NCBI GenBank assembly: GCA_035651635.1
Contig: DASRFK010000146.1
Coordinates: 1-38,416, forward strand
Direction: 5' to 3'
DNA length: 38,416 bases
Origin: JANXQE01 sp035651635
Lineage (GTDB): Bacteria > Verrucomicrobiota > Verrucomicrobiia > Limisphaerales > UBA8199
The notes beneath the pieces were generated by a model, which saw nothing but the letters and a program-made list of their open reading frames with translations, was not told the origin of the DNA and did no database searches. The translations under genes were made by a program, and so were the position numbers. Below, one piece after another: positions 25,742 through 33,557 of the stretch; position 1 is the first letter of the stretch, and the number at the start of each line of letters is the position of its first letter.

Positions 25742-26131
25742 TCACTCCTTGGCTTTCTTCTTTTTCGCTTCAATCAAAGCCTCGAGGTCGGAAAGGTCCT
25801 TGGGTGACAGGGGCCCGGCGTTGAGCAAACACTGGACCATTGGTGTGAGGGCGCCGTTAAAGGCATGCTTGAGCGCGTACAGCAGTTCCCCGCGCTGCGC
25901 CTCTTCCTGGGTAACGGCGGCATGGAACTCTGTTACCTTGCCCCTCTTTTCCGCAGTCAGGAGACCTTTGCCGACCATCCGGTCCATTATGGTGCGGACG
26001 GTGGAATAAGACCATTGGGTTTGCCGCTCGAGACGATCTTGAATCGCCGTGGCCGTGCAGGGCTCTCTTTCCCAGACGGCCTTGATAATCGTCCACTCCG
26101 CTTCGGTCAGCTCGACAGTTCGTTTAGGCAT
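25742..26131 (-). CDS. BlaI/MecI/CopY-family transcriptional repressor
   Basis: 129 residues, the normal size. A winged-helix DNA-binding domain occupies about 8-75 (LTEAEWTIIKAVWEREPCTATAI, then QWSYSTVRTIMDRMVGKGLL as the recognition helix), followed by a dimerisation tail. Members bind TACAnnTGTA-type dyads as dimers and are removed by cleavage when the partner M56 peptidase is activated. Two such dyads lie just upstream (26151-26160, 26183-26192), one between the -35 and -10 boxes, so autorepression is expected. The ATG at 26131 is supported by the family's usual N-terminus. It sits only a few bases from the predicted transcription start, and no ribosome-binding site is visible. Confidence 0.93.
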   Translation of the reverse strand: MPKRTVELTEAEWTIIKAVWEREPCTATAIQDRLERQTQWSYSTVRTIMDRMVGKGLLTAEKRGKVTEFHAAVTQEEAQRGELLYALKHAFNGALTPMVQCLLNAGPLSPKDLSDLEALIEAKKKKAKE

Positions 26132-26141
26132 AGCAACTGCG

Positions 26142-26171
26142 AGTATCCTTTACATCTGTAGAGGTTGTCAA
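26142..26171 (-). promoter_or_regulatory. Promoter of the BlaI/M56 operon
   Basis: On the minus strand, TTGACA (26171-26166) is followed after 18 bp by GATACT (26147-26142), a consensus -35 box and a 4/6 -10 box. Transcription would begin near 26135, about four bases ahead of the blaI start codon, which implies an almost leaderless mRNA. Confidence 0.7.
26151..26160. promoter_or_regulatory. BlaI operator, promoter-proximal dyad
   Basis: TACATCTGTA is a TACA/TGTA dyad of the BlaI/MecI operator type, placed inside the -35/-10 spacer so that repressor binding would exclude RNA polymerase. Flanking bases (TT before, GA after) fit MecI-type boxes. Confidence 0.75.
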
Positions 26172-26182
26172 CAGAAAAGCTC

Positions 26183-26192
26183 TACATTTGTA
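26183..26192. promoter_or_regulatory. BlaI operator, distal dyad
   Basis: TACATTTGTA, a second dyad of the same type, centred 32 bp (about three helical turns) from the first and upstream of the -35 box. Co-operative binding on one face of the helix is plausible. Confidence 0.72.
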
Positions 26193-26204
26193 AACATTGG
26201 GCGT

Positions 26205-26375
26205 TCCGGATGGGCGCTCCCGAGCCGGCTTTTAAACAATCGCCACACCTCAAATGGGGTGGGAGCGTCCTCGTCCCAGGCTTTGCTCCCGGCACGGGCA
26301 GCATCCGGGGACGAGGACGTCCCCGCCCCGTTCCGGGGGTTTCGAAATCTCGGGTTACGTGTGAACCCTTCCACG
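26205..26375. repeat. Palindromic repeat upstream of the BlaI operon
   Basis: GTCCTCGTCCC (26267-26277) pairs with GGGACGAGGAC (26308-26318), an 11-bp stem with a 30-base loop. A smaller CCACACC/GGGGTGG pairing lies near 26243-26262. The style matches the other dispersed hairpin repeats of this window; no gene is present. Confidence 0.65.
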
Positions 26376-26430
26376 TGCCTGGCAGTTTTTCGGTCTTAAT
26401 ACCAAACTTCATTGGCGATAGAACATCTTA

Positions 26431-26459
26431 TTGACAAAACAGTTGGCAAATTTTATTTT
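26431..26459 (+). promoter_or_regulatory. Putative sigma-70-type promoter for the small membrane protein
   Basis: TTGACA (26431-26436), 17 bp, then TATTTT (26454-26459). It lies in an AT-rich patch about 127 bp ahead of the membrane-protein start and just ahead of a short open frame. Confidence 0.55.
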
Positions 26460-26489
26460 TGCCCCTACGTCTTAAACAAGAGGTCTGAT

Positions 26490-26573
26490 ATGAAAGCCCT
26501 TGCTGCGCGGCAAAACATTCGAGCGCACCCTTTCGCCCCCCGTGACGATCTTCTTTGCCGGCAGTCAAACTAG
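26490..26573 (+). CDS. Possible 27-residue leader ORF
   Basis: ATG at 26490 with AAGAGG seven bases upstream encodes MKALAARQNIRAHPFAPRDD followed by LLCRQSN and a TAG at 26571-26573. It lies between the predicted promoter and the membrane-protein gene, and its stop is 12 bp before that gene's ATG. The stop codon is immediately followed by the next gene's AAAGGA ribosome-binding site. It could be a leader peptide or chance; it has no recognisable domain. Confidence 0.3.
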   Translation: MKALAARQNIRAHPFAPRDDLLCRQSN

Positions 26574-26585
26574 AAAGGACAAAAC

Positions 26586-26966
26586 ATGAACAAAGTGATG
26601 CATGCAGTGGTTTTGCTCGTTTTCGGCGCAGCTTGTGGGCTGCTATTGCTGATTTTAAAATTGCCTTCGATGGTTGTTCCCGCAATCGCGAGGCTGCCCT
26701 CGGTGCCGCCCGGACAAGCTGTTTTGCCAGCTTTCACCCGGGTTTGTATGGCGGTTGGACCGGTACTTGTCGGGGCGCTTGCTCTTGTGGCTCTCGGCTA
26801 TTGCATCTATGTGTGGGTGCGGAAGGCGGAGCGGCCACCGTCCTGGACGGGATTTCTGTCGACGACGATGTGCGCCTTGGTCCTGGTGCTGTTGCCAAGT
26901 ATCGTGGCGATCTACATACCGCTGGTGGACTTCCTTAACCGTTCCACGATTTCTCTTCCGAAATGA
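26586..26966 (+). CDS. Small three-helix membrane protein of unknown function
   Basis: 126 residues with three hydrophobic helices at about 5-25 (HAVVLLVFGAACGLLLLIL), 54-76 (VCMAVGPVLVGALALVALGYCIYVW) and 92-112 (STTMCALVLVLLPSIVAIYIP). The charged VRKAERPPSW loop suggests the second loop is cytoplasmic. AAAGGA, 7 bases before the ATG, is one of the few good Shine-Dalgarno sites in the window. The protein family is not recognised. It is divergent from the BlaI operon, separated by a repeat and its own promoter; co-regulation through the BlaI dyads is conceivable but they are about 240 bp from this promoter. Confidence 0.75.
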   Translation: MNKVMHAVVLLVFGAACGLLLLILKLPSMVVPAIARLPSVPPGQAVLPAFTRVCMAVGPVLVGALALVALGYCIYVWVRKAERPPSWTGFLSTTMCALVLVLLPSIVAIYIPLVDFLNRSTISLPK

Positions 26967-27257
26967 ACACAATGCGCAGGCGGCTCCGGTTTTTGGGGTT
27001 CTGTTTGTCTTGAGCTGGATGCGCAGACCGCCGGCCCCAAGTGCTCCGACGGAGTAACGCGACGGCAGCGTCCTGGAAAAGTGTTCCGTACTCCCTCCGC
27101 CACGGCAAGAATTACGATCAACTTTGCAGTGACGGGCACGTTGAAGCCATCGCCCCCGCTCTCCTTTTTAGTCCAGCAATCACTTGTCACAATTTCCGGT
27201 TTTATTTCCCCACTGATTTGCTGATAATGCGCTGGCGCTCAGAACCGTAAACTAATC
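26967..27257. other. Intergenic region without recognised feature
   Basis: 291 bp between the membrane-protein gene and the alpha-galactosidase. Frames crossing it are short and carry no recognisable motifs, and no convincing promoter or terminator was found. Confidence 0.4.
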
Positions 27258-28799
27258 ATGAAACCCTTCCTGCAAGTCTTTCTCATATTTCTCGTGATAG
27301 CTCCGGCCGGGAGCGCACCAGGCCAGACTTCCCCAAGCACGAATCGGCCTGCTCTGATTCTAACCCCCGCGCCCGCGGCTACACCGCGGATCAACGGCGC
27401 GCGGATCTTCGGCGTCAGGCCCGGCCATCCTTTCCTCTTCACGATCCCGGCCACCGGTGATCGTCCAATGACGTTCGAGGCTGAGGGTTTGCCCTCGGGC
27501 CTAATCTTGGATCCAGAAACCGGCCAGATCAGAGGGGTAATCGCCCAACCGGGCGAGTATCACCTGGTCTTGCGCGCCTCAAATAAGCGCGGCAGCGCTT
27601 CGCGCCCATTCAAGATCATTTGCGGCGAGACCCTGGCCCTTACACCGCATATGGGATGGAATAGCTGGTATGTCTGGGAGAATCATGTCACGGACAAGAT
27701 CATCCGTGATGCCGCCGAGGCAATGGTTCGCAGCGGGCTGATTAATCACGGTTATCAGTACGTGAACATTGATGACTGCTGGGCGGTCAAGCCTGGCGCC
27801 TCGGACCCATCGCTAGGAGGCGCAGCGCGCGATGCCCAGGGCAAAGTCAACGCCAACGCGCGTTTTCCAGACATGAAAGCGCTCACTGATTTTATCCACA
27901 CCCTGGGCCTCAAAGCGGGCATCTACACGTCACCGGGGCCGCTCACCTGCGCCGGGCACGTTGGCGCCTACGAACATGAACAACTCGATGCCCAACGCTT
28001 CGCCGAATGGGGATTCGATTTTTTGAAATATGATTGGTGCTCGTATGGCGATCTTGCCAAAAACCCCAGCCGCGTGGATTTGCAGAAGCCCTACCGCTCG
28101 ATGGGGCAGATTTTGCGTCAGCAGAACCGCGACATCGTGTTGAACCTCTGCCAATACGGCATGGGCAACGTATGGGAATGGGGTAAAGAAGTCGGAGGCA
28201 ACAGTTGGCGCACGGCCGGCGATCTCGGAGGGAGTTTCGAGGGCATCCCCGCGAGTCTTTTTCGCGATGGCTTCGACGTCTATGCGCGAAACCAGCTCGA
28301 GAAGTTTGGTGGGCCCGGTGGTTGGAACGATCCCGATTACCTGTTGCTCGGCTACCTGAGCAACTGGAAAGGCCAAACTGTTCCAACACCGCTCACACCA
28401 GATGAGCAATACACTCATGTGTCGCTCTGGGCGCTGCTGGCCGCTCCGCTGATCTTGAGCGGCGACATAACCCGGCTGGATCCCTTTACGCTTAGCCTGC
28501 TCACCAACGACGAAGTTATCGACGTGGATCAGGATCCCCTGGGCCGTCCCGCTCGCCGCATATCAAAAGAAGATTCTCTTGAAGTCTGGGCCCGGCCCTT
28601 GCAGGACGGGAGCCAGGCGGTCGGTTTATTCAATCGCGGCGAGCAATCCACCGGCGTAACCGTGTTTTGGAGAGACCTTGGAGTAACCGGCAAAAAACTG
28701 GTGCGCGACCTCTGGCGACAAGAAAGCCTTGGAGTGCGTAACGATCAATTTCAGACTGTCGTCCGCCCGCATGGAGTTGTTCTGGTTCGGGTGGAGTGA
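27258..28799 (+). CDS. Secreted alpha-galactosidase, glycoside hydrolase family 27
   Basis: 513 residues. A signal peptide (MKPFLQVFLIFLVIAPAGSA) is followed by a putative Ig-like domain at about 45-125 (PMTFEAEGLPSGLILDPETG, the He_PIG type), then a GH27 TIM barrel. Family motifs are MGWNSW at 132-137, NIDDCW, FLKYDWC with the predicted nucleophile D259, WRTAGD with D322 as the likely acid/base, and GGWNDPDYLL around D358. A C-terminal beta-sandwich (from about 425) follows. The enzyme removes terminal alpha-galactose from oligo- and polysaccharides outside the cytoplasm and complements the nearby beta-galactosidase. The next gene is convergent and ends in a sugar-isomerase-like product. Confidence 0.94.
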   Translation: MKPFLQVFLIFLVIAPAGSAPGQTSPSTNRPALILTPAPAATPRINGARIFGVRPGHPFLFTIPATGDRPMTFEAEGLPSGLILDPETGQIRGVIAQPGEYHLVLRASNKRGSASRPFKIICGETLALTPHMGWNSWYVWENHVTDKIIRDAAEAMVRSGLINHGYQYVNIDDCWAVKPGASDPSLGGAARDAQGKVNANARFPDMKALTDFIHTLGLKAGIYTSPGPLTCAGHVGAYEHEQLDAQRFAEWGFDFLKYDWCSYGDLAKNPSRVDLQKPYRSMGQILRQQNRDIVLNLCQYGMGNVWEWGKEVGGNSWRTAGDLGGSFEGIPASLFRDGFDVYARNQLEKFGGPGGWNDPDYLLLGYLSNWKGQTVPTPLTPDEQYTHVSLWALLAAPLILSGDITRLDPFTLSLLTNDEVIDVDQDPLGRPARRISKEDSLEVWARPLQDGSQAVGLFNRGEQSTGVTVFWRDLGVTGKKLVRDLWRQESLGVRNDQFQTVVRPHGVVLVRVE

Positions 28800-28848
28800 C
28801 CTTGATCCCAAGAAAGACCTGGATCACTCGGCCCACTTCGCACCAAAA

Positions 28849-28865
28849 GCGCCGCAAAGCGGCGC
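28849..28865 (-). terminator. Hairpin terminator downstream of the sugar isomerase-like gene
   Basis: GCGCCGC-AAA-GCGGCGC is a perfect 7-bp stem; read on the minus strand it is followed directly by TTTTGG. It sits between convergent genes. Confidence 0.6.
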
Positions 28866-28917
28866 ACTCCAAAACCTGCGCAGTCCGAACGGTTCCGAGG
28901 GAGGCGTTCCCGTCCGC

Positions 28918-29823
28918 TCAGCCGAAAATGGCCTTGTAATTATCCAGGCAACGCTTGGCGGTCTCGAACTCTGAAAAGCGGCTGCCTTCCTGTTCGATTA
29001 GGAAATACTCGCTGCCGCCCACAGATTTGCCCGCCTCGATCAGTTCTTTCCACGGCGTGACACCTTCCCCGAACAGCACGCGATAGCCTTTGTCTTTCTC
29101 CGGCGCCCAATCCTTGAGGTGCATGGTTTTGATGCGGCCCGGATTGGCTTTAACCCACGCCACCGGGTCGGCGCCGGCTTCTTCGCACGTGCCAACGTCC
29201 AACTGCAGCATGAACTCTTTGGGAGTATTGGCGGCGAGGATCTCAAGGATGCGCTGGCCGTTGTCGAGCTTGGCCCATTCGGCCTGATGATTGTGGTATC
29301 CGGCGCTTAATCCATGTGGTTTTAATTGTTCGACTGCGCTGGTGAGGTCCTCGCAGAGCTTCTTCCACCCGTCGACTCCTTTGGCGCTTCCGGGAGCGCT
29401 GGCCAGCACAATATAGCGAGCGCCTAGAATTTGGTTCAGTTCGATTGCATGAGCCAGATTGTCCGGCGAGGAGAAGGACTCAAAACCGTTATGGGTCGAG
29501 TAACAGCGCAGGCCGAAATCGTCCATTTGGGCCCGGACCTCTTTGGCATAGATGGGCGTCCATTTGAAGTAAGGGGAGTAAAACTCGACGACTTCGTAGC
29601 CGGCCTTGGCGACTGTTTTGAGGGTATTGGGCAGGTCGCGGCTCAGCTCGTCGCGGACCGAATAGAGCTCCAAGCCGATCGGATAATGCTTGGGCCCCGT
29701 TGCGGAAGCACTGGTAGCCTCGGCCGCAGAACTGCGAACCGAAACTTGTGCCGCGAGAGCGGCGGGGATGGCGCCGGAAATGGCGAGAAAGGTTCGCCGG
29801 GAAACGGATGCGTGGGTTTTCAT
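28918..29823 (-). CDS. Tat-exported sugar phosphate isomerase/epimerase-like protein
   Basis: 301 residues with a twin-arginine signal (S8-R9-R10-T-F-L, then AISGAIPAALAAQ), so it folds in the cytoplasm before export. The mature part is a xylose-isomerase-like TIM barrel: EVVEFYSPYF, YHNHQAEW, LQLDVGTCEE, MHLKDWAPE and YFLIEQEG supply the Glu, His, Asp, His and Glu positions that bind a divalent metal in this superfamily. Similar exported proteins are abundant in Verrucomicrobiota and Planctomycetota and are thought to act on ketoses or keto-glycosides. The exact substrate is unknown. The gene is separate from its upstream neighbour and carries no obvious ribosome-binding site. Confidence 0.88.
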   Translation of the reverse strand: MKTHASVSRRTFLAISGAIPAALAAQVSVRSSAAEATSASATGPKHYPIGLELYSVRDELSRDLPNTLKTVAKAGYEVVEFYSPYFKWTPIYAKEVRAQMDDFGLRCYSTHNGFESFSSPDNLAHAIELNQILGARYIVLASAPGSAKGVDGWKKLCEDLTSAVEQLKPHGLSAGYHNHQAEWAKLDNGQRILEILAANTPKEFMLQLDVGTCEEAGADPVAWVKANPGRIKTMHLKDWAPEKDKGYRVLFGEGVTPWKELIEAGKSVGGSEYFLIEQEGSRFSEFETAKRCLDNYKAIFG

Positions 29824-29846
29824 AATGATTTAATGGACTCAAGTGG

Positions 29847-29863
29847 CCGAGGGGTGTCCTCGG
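29847..29863. promoter_or_regulatory. Inverted repeat ahead of the isomerase-like gene
   Basis: CCGAGG-GGTGT-CCTCGG lies 24 bp upstream of the start codon and could be an operator or a 5' hairpin. No partner regulator was identified. Confidence 0.3.
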
Positions 29864-29902
29864 ATTAATACAACGCGAGCCTACAGAAGAATGCTGGAAA
29901 AA

Positions 29903-29934
29903 CAAGGCGGCCCGATCTGCACCAGGCCGCCTTG
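29903..29934 (-). terminator. Rho-independent terminator on the minus strand
   Basis: CAAGGCGGCC (29903-29912) and GGCCGCCTTG (29925-29934) form a perfect 10-bp stem with a 12-base loop. On the minus strand the stem is followed by TTTTTCC. It lies about 270 bp beyond the stop of the large carboxypeptidase-regulatory-like gene and would insulate the isomerase-like gene. The remainder of 29824-30205 holds nothing recognised. Confidence 0.78.
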
Positions 29935-30205
29935 CCTAACCAACCTAACAACTACCACAATAACCCCGCACAAATGATACGCCCCTGCCCCGGCCGGTGC
30001 AAATGGAGCGTCCGGCCTGCCCTTCGAAACGCCTTGATATAAAGTATTTATCAAACGTACAAAAACCGAAAGGCAACCTTCTATCACCAGTATTCATCTC
30101 GTCAGCCCTGAAATGCTCGCACGGCTCTCGATTTGTCCCAGGGAAACTGGATAGGGGCGGGGACGTCTCGTCACGGGGAGTGATGTGAACCACCGCCCGC
30201 AGTAC

Positions 30206-32893
30206 TCAGGGCCCGAGCAGGACGCGGTAGAACCGGGCAGAGTTGGTGGCGCCAGGATCGACGATCTTAAACGGGCTGGCCGCACCATTGGTCACGTACA
30301 GCGTGGTCCAATTGGCCGGGCCTAGAGTAGTGGCGTACTGCACGGTATAATTCTGCGCCGGTGCTCCATTAATCAGGAACTGCCAGGTGTGGCCGGCCAA
30401 CAACGCGGCGCCAGTCAGACTCGGGGAACTTTCACTGAAATTAAAAAAGTACTGATTAGTCAGCGTGTCGTAGTAAACCGTCCGTATGAGTCCGATATTA
30501 GCCCACGCATAAACGCTGTTCGGCGAATACGAGTACGAGGTAGCAGGTGAAGACGCTTGCGAATCGAACAGGTTGCCATTCTGGTCGAACAGGTCGACTC
30601 GCGTTGTGGTGATAAAAGCAGGAATGCCGGCAACTGGGTTGCCATTCGCATCGCGATAGCTCCAGGAAACTTTGCTCAACAATCCATTGCTGATGGTGAT
30701 GGTCGGCACCGGGACGTCCATCCGCGAGTTCACCTGGGGGTCGGGCACTTGGAACGTGTTGACAATATTGCGATACGAAACCATCCATTGGCCGCCCTGG
30801 GCCGTGGCTGGATTCTTCACCGGTTGAGACAAGTAAAAGACGTTGGTGCCGTTCTGCACGACCCCGAAGGTTGGATCGGCCGCCGAATTGGTCAGGCCCG
30901 ATCCGGGTGGCCCGGTGAACAGAACAGTTCCAACCGCCGGCGGGTTGGTGTCATCAAACACCTGGAACATCACCCGATAGTTTTTTGGCGTAACCGGATA
31001 GCTCACTGCGGGCGTCATTCCGTGGCCGAACTCACCCACCACCCCCATGGCTTGGCGAAAGAAAATCGTCCCAATTGGCCCGCCGCCGACGATGAAATTG
31101 GCACTTTGGTTCCCGGAAGTCGTGTCAACGTTTTGGTTCTGGACTGAGGGATAACCGCGCTGGGTCAGGCCTTGGGAATCAACGCCGACAGACCAAACCC
31201 CGGCCAAAACCGGAAGCGAATAATTTCCATTGCCGTCAGTATCGGCGTTAACATTGAAATTGGTGCCATTGACCGTGGTGGAGGCGAAAACGCCGACGCC
31301 GCTGATGGGAGAATTGGTGGCGCTCTTCACCGTGCCGGAGATGGTCCGAGTCGACAAGGGCGCAACGTACAGAATATTTGAAATGCTGCTGCCATCCGTG
31401 ACATTGAACTGAATTTGCGGCGCTACCAAATTGAGCGATGCCGCTGTTTGCGAGTCGAGCGAGAGGGTCCAGGTGCCTCCGGTCAAGGGAAAGACAAAGC
31501 TGCCGTCGGCACCCAACTGCGCATTTTGATTCGGCCCCGTGCTGGCGAAGACTATCATGCTTCCGTTGTTGATCGGGTTGTTGTTTCCATCGACCGCTCT
31601 TCCGGCCAGGTAAGCCGTGGCGCGCGTGGCGACCAGGTTGGTATGCAGCGCCTGTCCGGTGCCCAGGGTGGCTTGGGCCTGTTGGACGATGTAACCGGCC
31701 GGCAATACCGCTCCCTGGTCCACGCCGAAATACCAGGTCGCGTTCGAGGCCGGCAGGAAGAAATTGCCACTCGCGTCCGTGTAAACCGTGCTTTGGACGG
31801 TGTTGAGGCTGTCATTGCCGTAAAGACGCACCCCGCCCAATCCGACATTCTGATCCGTCTTCAATGTCCCATAAATCAGAGCCGTACCTTTGGTGAATGG
31901 AACAGTGACCCCGGTCACACTCGTGGTCGAGACCGTCACTTTGGTTTTGTTTTGCGCGCGGAGATAACCGCCCAGCATCGCCGAGTAGTCCGAAGGGTCC
32001 AACTTCCATTGACCGGCATTAACCGATAGGCTGAAATTTCCCTGCGCATCGCTGAATAATACCGCATAGTCGTTAGCATCGGAGGTGGCAAAGCACTGAA
32101 CGCCCGGAATCCCGTGTCCGCTCGCCGTATCCACTATGCTGCCCGAGATATTCAGGCTACCCGCGGTTAGCGGAATGCTTACGTTAGTATCCACGCCGGA
32201 GATCGTCACTAAGGGAGAGGTCCCAAAATTACCGGTGTAACCTGGCTTAAACCCAATCACGCCGTACGTTCCATTAGTAACCTTCAGAGTGAAGTTGCCC
32301 GATGCATCCGCTGTCGTGGCTGAAACCAACTGTTGATCGTTGCCCACCTGCAGCAAAGCCGCCGCCCACGCAAACGGTATCGGCGACCCGCTGCTGGAAA
32401 TCGTTCCGGTAATCTTCCGAGGTAAAGAAGCCTGCGTGATCGTGATGGATTGCTGGACGGCGGCGAATCGGGCTACCGGACTCGACACTCGAAAGATTTG
32501 AGTCCCGGCGCCGCGGCTGAACTCGGGGGAATTGGCGAAATCGAGAGTGGCAGTGATCTGCCCGTTCGCCACGAGATCGTTGTCGCCCGGAATATTCGTG
32601 TCGCGCACGCCTCCGATCGCAGCCCCCTGACCATCGGTCAAAAGAAAGCTCTGCACCCGGGGTTCACCGGCATCCACCACGCCGTTGCCGTTTGGATCCA
32701 GAAAATGCTCGACCAGCACGGTTTCACCATTGGTTAAGCCGCCAAGCTGCACGGTCAGTGTGCCGGAGTAGAGGTTGGAAACGGAGTTTGGAGCAACGGA
32801 GATGGTCGCCGCGCTCGCTCCGAACCCGAGGGCCAAGAGCACTCCGCAGCTCGCCACGCCGCACCGCGCCGGGCTGAACAAGTTCAGTTTCAT
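30206..32893 (-). CDS. Large secreted protein with carboxypeptidase-regulatory-like repeats
   Basis: 895 residues from the ATG at 32893, which starts a signal peptide (MKLNLFSPARCGVASCGVLLALGFGASAA); 50 residues of upstream open frame are rejected. The body contains at least four beta-sandwich repeats of the CarboxypepD_reg-like/Cna_B type, each with a T-x-S-G-S/T-V-K-opening and D-x-x-G-N-(F/Y)-x-L turn (DASGNFTLKVTNGTYGVIG, DAQGNFSLSVNAGQW, DASGNFFLPASNATW, DGNGNYSLPVLAGVW). A segment DPNGNGVVDAGEPRVQ resembles a calcium loop. The last 60 or so residues (QNYTVQYATTLGPANWTTL ... ARFYRVLLGP) match the C-terminal module seen in two other proteins here. This suggests an extracellular adhesive or structural protein; no enzyme motif was seen. 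Confidence 0.82.
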   Translation of the reverse strand: MKLNLFSPARCGVASCGVLLALGFGASAATISVAPNSVSNLYSGTLTVQLGGLTNGETVLVEHFLDPNGNGVVDAGEPRVQSFLLTDGQGAAIGGVRDTNIPGDNDLVANGQITATLDFANSPEFSRGAGTQIFRVSSPVARFAAVQQSITITQASLPRKITGTISSSGSPIPFAWAAALLQVGNDQQLVSATTADASGNFTLKVTNGTYGVIGFKPGYTGNFGTSPLVTISGVDTNVSIPLTAGSLNISGSIVDTASGHGIPGVQCFATSDANDYAVLFSDAQGNFSLSVNAGQWKLDPSDYSAMLGGYLRAQNKTKVTVSTTSVTGVTVPFTKGTALIYGTLKTDQNVGLGGVRLYGNDSLNTVQSTVYTDASGNFFLPASNATWYFGVDQGAVLPAGYIVQQAQATLGTGQALHTNLVATRATAYLAGRAVDGNNNPINNGSMIVFASTGPNQNAQLGADGSFVFPLTGGTWTLSLDSQTAASLNLVAPQIQFNVTDGSSISNILYVAPLSTRTISGTVKSATNSPISGVGVFASTTVNGTNFNVNADTDGNGNYSLPVLAGVWSVGVDSQGLTQRGYPSVQNQNVDTTSGNQSANFIVGGGPIGTIFFRQAMGVVGEFGHGMTPAVSYPVTPKNYRVMFQVFDDTNPPAVGTVLFTGPPGSGLTNSAADPTFGVVQNGTNVFYLSQPVKNPATAQGGQWMVSYRNIVNTFQVPDPQVNSRMDVPVPTITISNGLLSKVSWSYRDANGNPVAGIPAFITTTRVDLFDQNGNLFDSQASSPATSYSYSPNSVYAWANIGLIRTVYYDTLTNQYFFNFSESSPSLTGAALLAGHTWQFLINGAPAQNYTVQYATTLGPANWTTLYVTNGAASPFKIVDPGATNSARFYRVLLGP

Positions 32894-33149
32894 ATCGCAA
32901 CTTTCGGGTTGGTGAAAAGCATAAATTCTCAATAAGTTGTTAGCAGTCAACGTACCAATCTCCACGATTTTGGCCTGAATCGGAAGGACGCGCTTCAACC
33001 ACGGCCCGATTGGCATGACCTCGGCTCTCTGAACTCGCATCACTTTTAGGTGAAGCTTTTGTGCACCTGCTTTCCAGTGGCCGTTGTATCAGTCTGAATC
33101 AGTGTTCCTCGGTGGTTTTCAACCGCATTGTTTGGGCTATCGTTGAGGA

Positions 33150-33455
33150 ATGAACCTGGTGCAAATTCTCCTCCCGCTGAATGACAACAAAGGCAAGCCG
33201 CTTCCGCGGGGGCATTACCGGGTCATCAAAACCGAGCTGGCGAACCGGTTCAAAGGCCTGACGGTTTACGGCCGCGCTCCTGCTGAAGGCATTTGGAAGC
33301 CAGGCAAATCAACCAAGATCGATGAAATCGTCGTCTACGAAGTAATGGTGCCCAGAATCAATCGCCAGTGGTGGAGGCAATACCGATCCAAGCTGGAGCG
33401 ATTGTTTCGGCAGCAAAGCATCGTCATCCGAACGCAGGAGGTCACCGTGCTCTGA
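33150..33455 (+). CDS. Small conserved-type hypothetical protein
   Basis: A 101-residue soluble protein, probably cytoplasmic, without signal or membrane segment. The pattern MNLVQILLPL-ND... ANRFKGLTVYGRAPAEG-W ... VVYEVMVPRINRQWWRQYR ... LFRQQSIVIRTQEV resembles a widespread family of about 100-residue bacterial proteins of unknown function that I recall but cannot name with certainty. Its sequence suggests a compact alpha/beta (ferredoxin-like) fold. GAGGA abuts the ATG directly, a very short spacing. It is divergent from the large secreted protein. Confidence 0.7.
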   Translation: MNLVQILLPLNDNKGKPLPRGHYRVIKTELANRFKGLTVYGRAPAEGIWKPGKSTKIDEIVVYEVMVPRINRQWWRQYRSKLERLFRQQSIVIRTQEVTVL

Positions 33456-33557
33456 GTGGTGGGCGGACACGCGATGTCATTGCGGCCTCCGCAAAATCAA
33501 CCGCAACTCCGCGGGCGGTTCATCTTCTCTTAAGGTAAGCAGGGTTAGCGTAGTGGC

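Noticed and set aside
22799..26131. Beta-lactam resistance (blaI-blaR1) locus
   Set aside because: No penicillin-binding sensor domain and no beta-lactamase gene; the C-terminal part is secretin-like.
26165..26434. Small frames over the BlaI operator and hairpin repeat
   Set aside because: Proline- and arginine-rich repeat translation that overlaps the operator; no plausible start site.
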